A stretch of 57,469 bases of DNA from Gammaproteobacteria bacterium (GTDB taxonomy: Bacteria > Pseudomonadota > Gammaproteobacteria > Pseudomonadales > Cellvibrionaceae): assembly GCA_021151835.1 (NCBI GenBank), contig JAGKWO010000032.1, positions 1-57,469 of the forward strand, given 5' to 3'. Position 1 is the first letter of the stretch; each line of letters starts with the position of its first letter. Below are positions 41,643-47,595 of this stretch, in pieces. A program made the translations under genes and the position numbers. The notes under the pieces are model-generated. The model did not search any database and was not told the origin of the DNA. It worked only from the letters and a program-made list of their open reading frames with translations.

Positions 41643-42539
41643 ATGCAAAAAACTAAGCAGAAATTATTGAAAGTGGGACTGGTGCAGCAATCCTGTACGG
41701 CAGACCTTGCCGGGAATTTCTCCAAATCTATTGCGCAGATTCGCATCGCCGCAAAGCAAGGTGCTGAGCTCGTTGTTTTGCAAGAACTCCATCGTGGCCT
41801 GTATTTTTGCCAACAGGAAATCGCTGGGCACTTTGATCTGGCTGAAACCATCCCCGGACCAAGCACGCTCGCCTTGGGTGAACTCGCAAAAGAGTTGGGT
41901 ATCGTTATTGTTTCCTCGCTTTTTGAAAAGCGCGGTGTTGGATTGCATCACAATACCGCTGTTGTTTTTGAGAAAGATGGAAGCATTGCGGGTAAATATC
42001 GCAAGATGCATATCCCGGACGACCCAGGCTATTACGAAAAATTTTATTTCACCCCTGGTGATTTGGGATTTCAACCCATCCAGACATCGGTCGGAAAACT
42101 GGGTATTCTGGTTTGTTGGGATCAATGGTTTCCTGAAGCCGCCAGATTGATGGCAATGGCAGGAGCGGATGTATTGATTTATCCAACGGCTATTGGTTGG
42201 TCTCCCCAGGAAAAACATGACGAGCAAGTGCGTCAGCGCGAGGCCTGGATCACTATCCAGCGCGGCCACGCAATAGCAAATGGCTTGCCGGTAATCAGTG
42301 TAAATCGAGTAGGGCATGAAGCTGATCCTGCTGGCGGTCCCGGATTAACATTTTGGGGAACCAGCTTTGTGGCAGGCCCACAAGGGGAATTTCTCTATGA
42401 GGCAACAACGGAGCAGGAAGAAACTGTAGTGGTCGATATAGATTTATCCCGCAGTGAAACGGTGCGGCGTATGTGGCCCTATTTGCGCGATAGACGAATT
42501 GATCATTATGGTGATTTGTTAAAAATTTATCGCGATTAA
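41643..42539 (+). CDS. aguB: N-carbamoylputrescine amidase
   Basis: Nitrilase-superfamily enzyme hydrolysing N-carbamoylputrescine to putrescine, CO2 and ammonia. It is 298 aa. The Glu-Lys-Cys triad is visible: Glu in VLQELHRGLYF, Lys in GKYRKMHIPDD and Cys in LVCWDQWFPEAAR. The family ending GDLLKIYRD is present. Its ATG directly follows the aguA stop. The pair is the bacterial arginine-decarboxylase/agmatine route to polyamines. Confidence 0.96.
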   Translation: MQKTKQKLLKVGLVQQSCTADLAGNFSKSIAQIRIAAKQGAELVVLQELHRGLYFCQQEIAGHFDLAETIPGPSTLALGELAKELGIVIVSSLFEKRGVGLHHNTAVVFEKDGSIAGKYRKMHIPDDPGYYEKFYFTPGDLGFQPIQTSVGKLGILVCWDQWFPEAARLMAMAGADVLIYPTAIGWSPQEKHDEQVRQREAWITIQRGHAIANGLPVISVNRVGHEADPAGGPGLTFWGTSFVAGPQGEFLYEATTEQEETVVVDIDLSRSETVRRMWPYLRDRRIDHYGDLLKIYRD

Positions 42540-42637
42540 TGCATGGTATTGTAGTCGTCAGAGGTAGATTGGTGCGAATTGGCGCTATCGTCTAAACTTG
42601 GTAGCACTTAATCATTTACTTACTATTCAAATTTTTT

Positions 42638-43324
42638 ATGGATTCATCATCTGCATCCGAATTGCATTTATGCCCTGAAGGTGATTTGCCTTGTCAGTTT
42701 CTACAAGAGCTAAAAAACCTTCGTGATGAAATCGAGCTATTGAAGGAGCAGGTGCGCACTGATGCTCTAACAGGTTTGTACAATTTCCGTTTTTTTTCCG
42801 ATACATTACCGCTCGAAATGGAGCGCAGTCGTCGTTCGTTCCAGGTGCTCTCATTAATCGTACTGGATATCGATCACTTCAAACAGTTTAACGATACCTG
42901 GGGTCATGAAGTGGGTAACCAGGTGCTGATGTTGGTAGCGCAACAAATAACCTTGACGATTCGTAAACTCGATTACGCTTGTCGCTTCGGTGGAGAAGAG
43001 TTTGTTGTTTTATTGCCCAATACGGATTTGCGCCAGGCAAAGCATGTAGCTGAACGCCTGCGTGAATCAATAGAACATGCACCTCTTCTTCATGATGGGC
43101 AATCGCTATCGGTTACTGCGAGTTTGGGAGTAGACGAGTTTCGCGGCAATCACAGCGATACCCATGAAGGATTTATCGAAAGGGTAGATTCATGGCTTTA
43201 TCAAGCCAAGCGTGATGGCCGCAATTGCGTGCGGTATCCTGTTGTTGAATCAACAATAATCAAAACAACAGTAACTGCTGATGAAAAAGATGCACTTTTC
43301 GGTGCGTTCGATAGTGATGAGTAA
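42638..43324 (+). CDS. Soluble diguanylate cyclase
   Basis: A 228-aa GGDEF protein without TM segments. A short N-terminal segment with Cys-containing LCPEGDLPCQFLQEL leads through a coiled coil (LRDEIELLKEQ) to a full GGDEF domain (about residues 48-205). The active site is GGEEF and an I-site RKLD precedes it by five residues. It is the second I-site-bearing cyclase here. The N-terminus may be a dimerisation or redox-sensitive element (inference). Confidence 0.93.
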   Translation: MDSSSASELHLCPEGDLPCQFLQELKNLRDEIELLKEQVRTDALTGLYNFRFFSDTLPLEMERSRRSFQVLSLIVLDIDHFKQFNDTWGHEVGNQVLMLVAQQITLTIRKLDYACRFGGEEFVVLLPNTDLRQAKHVAERLRESIEHAPLLHDGQSLSVTASLGVDEFRGNHSDTHEGFIERVDSWLYQAKRDGRNCVRYPVVESTIIKTTVTADEKDALFGAFDSDE

Positions 43325-43391
43325 TATTTGTGCAGTGAACTGCAGTTTGGTTTTCGCGCAATTAACATAATTTTTTGGAGTTAATTATTTC

Positions 43392-43865
43392 ATGGCTTTT
43401 CCAAAAATCGGCAATTTGGCACCGGCTTTCACCTTGAAAAATTTTGCTAATAAAGACGTTTCCCTTAAAGACTTTAAAGGCAAAAACAACGTTGTATTAT
43501 ATTTTTATCCCCGCGCATCAACCCCGGGTTGTACCGTACAAGCTTGTGGAATTCGTGATAACAGCAATGAGTTTTCTCAACTGGACACAGTTGTGCTGGG
43601 AGTGAGTCCGGACACCCCGGCAAAGATAAAAAAATTTGTTGATAAATACGAATTGAATTTTGAGCTTCTAGCTGACGAAGATCATGCAGTTGCCGAGAAA
43701 TATGGTGTGTGGGGATTGAAAAAATTTATGGGTAAGGAATTCATGGGAATTTTGCGTACCAGTTTTCTCATTAATAAAGAGGGACGGCTAGTGGCAATTC
43801 TGGATAAGGTAAATACCAAAACCCACGATCAGGAAATTCTTGAATTGCTGCGCAATGGCATTTAA
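43392..43865 (+). CDS. bcp: Bcp-type thiol peroxiredoxin
   Basis: A 157-aa peroxiredoxin of the Bcp/PrxQ class that reduces peroxides. The peroxidatic Cys lies in STPGCTVQACGIRD, and the second Cys five residues on is the usual PrxQ resolving position. The start GNLAPAFTLKNF and the middle VVLGVSPDTPAKIKKFVDKY are typical. The ATG at 43392 has GGAG about 12 nt upstream. It is a single-gene unit. Confidence 0.95.
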   Translation: MAFPKIGNLAPAFTLKNFANKDVSLKDFKGKNNVVLYFYPRASTPGCTVQACGIRDNSNEFSQLDTVVLGVSPDTPAKIKKFVDKYELNFELLADEDHAVAEKYGVWGLKKFMGKEFMGILRTSFLINKEGRLVAILDKVNTKTHDQEILELLRNGI

Positions 43866-43931
43866 AGAGTCATTTATATAATAATGTGTGATAATAAAGT
43901 CACGTTTTGTTTGTAAATTACACTTGTTTCT

Positions 43932-43960
43932 CTTTGAATCAAAAAAAGTTCGTCTATAAT
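43932..43960 (+). promoter_or_regulatory. Putative promoter for the short AraC-type gene
   Basis: A perfect -10 TATAAT at 43955-43960; the -35 (CTTTGA at 43932-43937 with 17-bp spacing) is moderate. The gene starts at 44082, so the leader would be about 115 nt. Confidence 0.5.
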
Positions 43961-44081
43961 CGACAATAGTTGAGTGTGCACGATGATTCACGGATGGTCT
44001 GAACCGGTAAATAAGCGTTTGCCTTTGGAAAACACTCTGGACTGATTTAACAACGCCCTTGATGGCAAAGGAGACGCCTGG

Positions 44082-44525
44082 ATGATTCAATTACAGCGAA
44101 TCTACCGTAACAGCGAACAATTTTCAGAAAACTCTTTCGAAGGCTCGGAAATCAGATCTTATCCGGAGTATTTGGCTCTGGCTGAAATTCCAAAATTTGA
44201 AGGTGTTTCCGCTAGAGTGATTGACGCCTTGAAGCAGAGGGTTGGTCGCGACGACCTTTGCATTGATCGAATCGCGGAAGATCTTAAATTATCCAAGCGA
44301 ACCCTGCAGCGCCGCTTGCAACAGCAAGGAGCAAATTTTGCCCAGTTGCGTGATGTGCTTCGTTTTCATTATGCGATCAAATATCTTATTGATGAGCATA
44401 TGAGTGTCGATACCGTATCAAAAGCGCTGGATTTTTCTGATCGCACCAGTTTTACCAATGCCTTCAAGCGTTGGACCAGTCTATCCCCCAGTGTTTTTAG
44501 AAAGCTTTTCAGGGATTATGCCTGA
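44082..44525 (+). CDS. Short AraC-family regulator (DNA-binding domain only)
   Basis: A 147-aa protein. The C-terminal about 100 residues are a complete AraC-type double helix-turn-helix (IDRIAEDLKLSKRTLQRRLQQQGANFAQLRDVLRF, then DTVSKALDFSDRTSFTNAFKRWTSLSPSVFRK). Full AraC proteins have an extra ligand-binding domain of about 150-200 residues. Here only about 45 unassigned residues precede the DNA-binding part, so it may be constitutive or need a partner. Its targets are unknown. No truncated upstream remnant was seen. Confidence 0.88.
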   Translation: MIQLQRIYRNSEQFSENSFEGSEIRSYPEYLALAEIPKFEGVSARVIDALKQRVGRDDLCIDRIAEDLKLSKRTLQRRLQQQGANFAQLRDVLRFHYAIKYLIDEHMSVDTVSKALDFSDRTSFTNAFKRWTSLSPSVFRKLFRDYA

Positions 44526-44628
44526 TACTTTTATATTCTCTTAAGCTTCCCTTTGGGTAATTGCGCTAATTGCTTGCTTGTTGCAAAACAGGTAGAGTTA
44601 GCGCTCTTTATTCTGAGAGGTTAGATTC

Positions 44629-44973
44629 ATGAGTTTGTTTATAGCATCCGCAGTGGCCCAGACTCAGGCCGCACCAGCTCAATCAGGCAATCCGATGATC
44701 ACGCTGTTGATGTTTGGTGGTATGTTCCTGTTTATGTACCTTTTGATTATTCGTCCTCAGCGTAAGCGTCAAAAAGAGCATCAAAATCTGGTTTCTGCCT
44801 TGGCAAAAGGCGATGAAGTCATAATGACTAGCGGGATGTTGGGAAAGATTACCAAAGTTGATGAAAACTACGTGGTGCTGGAAACCGGTAATAACGTAGA
44901 GCTTAAATTTCAGAAAGTGGCTGTACACGCAGTTTTGCCTAAAGGCACTATCAAATCTATTGATGCTGCTTAA
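44629..44973 (+). CDS. yajC: YajC, Sec translocase accessory subunit
   Basis: A 114-aa single-pass membrane protein that associates with SecDF-YidC. A short N-terminus is followed by one TM (ITLLMFGGMFLFMYLLIIRPQRKR) with the hallmark RPQRKRQKEH and a soluble KGDEVIMTSGMLGKI domain. In most gammaproteobacteria yajC lies in tgt-yajC-secD-secF. Here neither neighbour is present: a short AraC gene lies upstream and a terminator plus the tus operon downstream. Confidence 0.95.
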   Translation: MSLFIASAVAQTQAAPAQSGNPMITLLMFGGMFLFMYLLIIRPQRKRQKEHQNLVSALAKGDEVIMTSGMLGKITKVDENYVVLETGNNVELKFQKVAVHAVLPKGTIKSIDAA

Positions 44974-45011
44974 GCTTACCAAAGTGAAATATTTGCGTTA
45001 CGGTTAACTTC

Positions 45012-45047
45012 AAAAAAAACGAGCTGGAAATCGGCTCGTTTTTTTTC
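45012..45047. terminator. Bidirectional intrinsic terminator
   Basis: ACGAGC pairs with GCTCGT around a 10-nt loop, extended by a run of A on the left and T on the right. It lies between yajC and convergent tusE. Confidence 0.88.
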
Positions 45048-45075
45048 GCCTTCTGTTTGTGAGTATGAATTAGTT

Positions 45076-45408
45076 TCAAAGGCAATTGGTTGGGCGGGGA
45101 AGCCCCGCGATTTTGCATGCTAATTTTGCCGGGCTCGCTGGAAACAATTGCAGCAGATACACGCTTTTTCCCTTGCTTGGCCCCAATTTTTTATCTACGT
45201 ATTTTACCAGTGCGCGCATGGCTGGTGAGATTTCAAATTCTCGATAAAAATCGTGTAGTAAATAAATTATTTCCCAGTGTGCATCCGAAATCTGAATGTT
45301 TTCCTGGGCCGCGATTGCTATAGCAACTTCAGGGCTCCATTGCTTTATGTCTTTGAGATAACCATCGTTATCAATGGCTATATTGTTGTTGTTTACGACT
45401 AGAAACAT
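45076..45408 (-). CDS. tusE: TusE/DsrC-family sulfur carrier
   Basis: A 110-aa protein. In the Tus relay it passes persulfide sulfur to MnmA for 2-thiouridine. The C-terminal arm ends LACKIAGLPRPTNCL: Cys109 is the penultimate residue and Cys98 lies 11 residues before it. Classical TusE keeps only the penultimate Cys, while the DsrC form keeps both at exactly this spacing. Its ATG abuts the tusB stop. The gene order tusD-tusC-tusB-tusE is intact, so tRNA thiolation remains the likely role; whether the second Cys changes function is open. Confidence 0.9.
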   Translation of the reverse strand: MFLVVNNNNIAIDNDGYLKDIKQWSPEVAIAIAAQENIQISDAHWEIIYLLHDFYREFEISPAMRALVKYVDKKLGPSKGKSVYLLQLFPASPAKLACKIAGLPRPTNCL

Positions 45409-45717
45409 TTAGTACCAGCTTTGAATGCGTTTGTGATGAATGGTTAAGGCTACAAACTCTTCATAATTGGCCAATTGGATATGGCTGGCAATTTTGTATT
45501 CGAGGGCTCTTGCTTTCACATCAGCAGATAATGCATAAATTGTAATGCCTTTGTTGTGCAACGCGATTAACGAATCTGCATCTGGCGCGCTGTGAAGTGC
45601 GCCGAACACTCCATCTTCCAGCAGTAAAATTCCATCGTTTTTTGCACAAATACTAATACAGGATTTAAGTGTATTGTGTGTAAAGGATGACTTATTAACT
45701 GTATGTAATGTGCTCAT
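45409..45717 (-). CDS. tusB: TusB/DsrH-like sulfur relay subunit
   Basis: A 102-aa member of the DsrH/TusB family, part of the TusBCD hexamer. The N-terminus (STLHTVNKSSFTHNTLKSC) carries a Cys at residue 20, the position of the functional Cys in Allochromatium DsrH. E. coli TusB lacks it as far as I recall. The C-terminal ending (IQLANYEEFVALTIHHKRIQSWY) fits the family. It sits between tusC and tusE. Confidence 0.88.
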   Translation of the reverse strand: MSTLHTVNKSSFTHNTLKSCISICAKNDGILLLEDGVFGALHSAPDADSLIALHNKGITIYALSADVKARALEYKIASHIQLANYEEFVALTIHHKRIQSWY

Positions 45718-45720
45718 ATT

Positions 45721-46083
45721 TTAAAAGCTCAGAATATGATCTTGATGGCTTAGCAATGCAGAAGTTTGTTCGTTGGTCAAAATGGTTGCGCTTTCCATTA
45801 GCAAGTCTTCCTTCTCAATTTGCCTTTGTTCAAGCGACTCCTGATGAATATATATTTTCTCTATATCGTAAAAGGGGAGTGCGCCAAGTATTGAAGAAAG
45901 ATTTTTTTGATCAATATTTAGTGCTTGTTGATTTTCCAGTAATTGGAATACCCCATCATCCATAAAAAGCAAACTTAATTCCTGTTCATAAACGGCTGCT
46001 GCGAGAGCGGCGTCCAGTGCTTCTCTGGCGGTCGAGCTTCCATAAGGTGCATGGCGGCTGATTAATAAAATTTTTCTTTGCAT
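45721..46083 (-). CDS. tusC: TusC/DsrF-like sulfur relay subunit
   Basis: A 120-aa DsrE-fold protein of the DsrF/TusC group, a structural partner in TusBCD. The N-terminus is ILLISRHAPYGSSTAREALDAALAAAVYEQELSLLFMDDGVFQLL, typical of the family. It starts at 46083, one base before the tusD stop codon, and ends 3 bp before tusB. Confidence 0.9.
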   Translation of the reverse strand: MQRKILLISRHAPYGSSTAREALDAALAAAVYEQELSLLFMDDGVFQLLENQQALNIDQKNLSSILGALPFYDIEKIYIHQESLEQRQIEKEDLLMESATILTNEQTSALLSHQDHILSF

Positions 46084-46084
46084 A

Positions 46085-46477
46085 TTAATTTCCGAATGTC
46101 ACGATACGGTCTGAATTCGCTGCTGCTTCTATTAACTGCCCAAGTCCTCCAAGAATAAATCCTTCGGCAAGGTTGAATGCATCTTTTTGGTAACGTATCG
46201 ATTCTTCCTGGTTAAGCACTCCTCGTCGTAATGCAGCCGCGATACAAACAACCAGTTCTATTTTGTTTTCTTTGGCTAGATTTTGCCATCCAGCAAAAAG
46301 ATCCAGCTCGTCTTGCGGTGGTGCGGCCAAGCTGGTTGCGTTATAAATTCCATCTTGATAAAAAAATACTCGATGAAGGTGATGCCCCTGGGCTAGCACC
46401 GCTTTGCAAAATTGGTACGCGGTATGGCTTGCCTGGGTGGAGTAGGGGGGGGATTGTACGGTGATAGAAAATATCAT
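46085..46477 (-). CDS. tusD: TusD/DsrE-like sulfur relay subunit
   Basis: A 130-aa DsrE-fold protein. It accepts persulfide sulfur on the conserved Cys in LVVCIAAALRRGVLNQEE (near residue 78) and passes it to TusE. The start FSITVQSPPYSTQASHTAYQFCKAVLAQGH fits TusD. It is the first gene of tusD-tusC-tusB-tusE. Confidence 0.92.
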   Translation of the reverse strand: MIFSITVQSPPYSTQASHTAYQFCKAVLAQGHHLHRVFFYQDGIYNATSLAAPPQDELDLFAGWQNLAKENKIELVVCIAAALRRGVLNQEESIRYQKDAFNLAEGFILGGLGQLIEAAANSDRIVTFGN

Positions 46478-46499
46478 ATCTAATCGACTCGCAAAAAAA

Positions 46500-46522
46500 T
46501 AAGGCTCCCCGCAGGGGAGCCT
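46500..46522 (-). terminator. Intrinsic terminator after the YccA-like gene
   Basis: TAAGGCTCCCC pairs with GGGGAGCCTTA around a short loop, with an A-run to its left that becomes a T-run on the minus strand. It ends the YccA unit before the tus operon. Confidence 0.85.
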
Positions 46523-46542
46523 TATTATGCAAAGATGATTTA

Positions 46543-47226
46543 TTAATCGTCGTTAGCTACACCAAGCAAGTGCAACAGGCTGGTGAATAAATTCACAATC
46601 GACAAGTAAAGGCTGGTTGTTGCCAAAATATAGTTGGTTTCTCCACCGTGAATGATTTCGCTTGTTTGGTAAAGAATAAGTGCTGACATTAACAAAACTA
46701 TGCCTGCAGAAAATGCCAGGTGCAGCCCGGAGAATTGATAACCAAAGAAAGATGCGCCCAATAGGAATAGCATTATTGCAAGCATTAACATCATGCCAAC
46801 TGCAACAAAACCACCCAGGAAGCTAAAGTTTTTACGGGATGCCAATACATATGCCGAAAGGCCAACGAAAATAATCGCAGTGCCACCCAGGGCTTGCAAA
46901 ATAATAGTTGTGCCATTTTCCATTGCTAGATATCTGCTAATAACGGGCCCAAGTCCTGCACCTATCAGGCCGGTAAATGCAAACACAACTGCTAATCCTG
47001 TACCAGAGTTGGCGGTTTTGGGAAGTACAAACCAGATTAGCGCCATCGCAATCAGGCTCATAACCAATCCGACACCGTGGCCTATGCCTACCGCCATTGC
47101 GACGCCCGCTGTTAAAGTGCTGAAAGCCAGTGTAAGGCCAAGTAAAAAATAAGTATTGCGTAAAACCTTGCTGGCCTCACTTTGGCTTAGCGTATTGGAA
47201 GAATGTGTGCTGTAAACTTCTTGCAT
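46543..47226 (-). CDS. yccA: Bax-inhibitor-1/YccA-family membrane protein
   Basis: A 227-aa protein with seven TM helices. In E. coli YccA is a substrate and modulator of the FtsH membrane protease. ATG 47226 with GGAGATC just upstream is preferred; the longer frame from 47280 lacks a site. Seen are LRNTYFLLGLTLAFSTLTAGVAM, LQALGGTAIIFVGLSAYVLASRKNFSFLGGFV and a C-terminal NLFTSLLHLLG. It sits next to the tus genes, as in other gammaproteobacteria. Confidence 0.93.
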   Translation of the reverse strand: MQEVYSTHSSNTLSQSEASKVLRNTYFLLGLTLAFSTLTAGVAMAVGIGHGVGLVMSLIAMALIWFVLPKTANSGTGLAVVFAFTGLIGAGLGPVISRYLAMENGTTIILQALGGTAIIFVGLSAYVLASRKNFSFLGGFVAVGMMLMLAIMLFLLGASFFGYQFSGLHLAFSAGIVLLMSALILYQTSEIIHGGETNYILATTSLYLSIVNLFTSLLHLLGVANDD

Positions 47227-47417
47227 ATTGATCTCCATAAATTGCCATGGGGTTTTGAACTTCTGGAGGCGATAATACAAACATGCGAACCCAAAGCCAA
47301 GGTAAATATGGTTGGGGATCGTATAGGTTAGTTGGAAATTGTTATGTTAAGTTCAATGCTGAAATTGAATGGGCTAATCTACGATTTATTATGTAGAGGC
47401 AATTATGGGAATAACAA

Positions 47418-47445
47418 AAAGGCGCTTGATTTCTCAAGCGCCTTT
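47418..47445 (-). terminator. Terminator after tRNA-Ser
   Basis: AAAGGCGCTTGA pairs with TCAAGCGCCTTT around a 4-nt loop; A-rich on the left gives a T-run on the minus strand. It lies just beyond the 3' end of the tRNA gene. Confidence 0.85.
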
Positions 47446-47451
47446 TATATA

Positions 47452-47541
47452 TGGCGGAAGGGCAGGGATTTGAACCCTGGGTAGGCTTTCACCTACGCCG
47501 GTTTTCAAGACCGGTGCATTAAACCACTCTGCCACCCTTCC
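47452..47541 (-). tRNA. serT: tRNA-Ser (anticodon UGA)
   Basis: Read on the minus strand the gene opens GGAAGGGTGGCAGAGTGG, has the anticodon stem CCGGT/ACCGG with loop CTTGAAA (anticodon TGA), a long variable arm (GTAGGTGAAAGCCTAC), a T arm with GGTTCAAATCC and an acceptor 3' part CCCTTCC plus G, then a genomically encoded CCA. The long variable arm is typical of class II tRNASer. It lies downstream of rne on the same strand, 54 bp from the end of rne. Confidence 0.97.
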
Positions 47542-47595
47542 GAGTAGCCGAATTGATGACAATTCGGCTTTTCTTTTTGCGGGGGTCGTTCGTTG

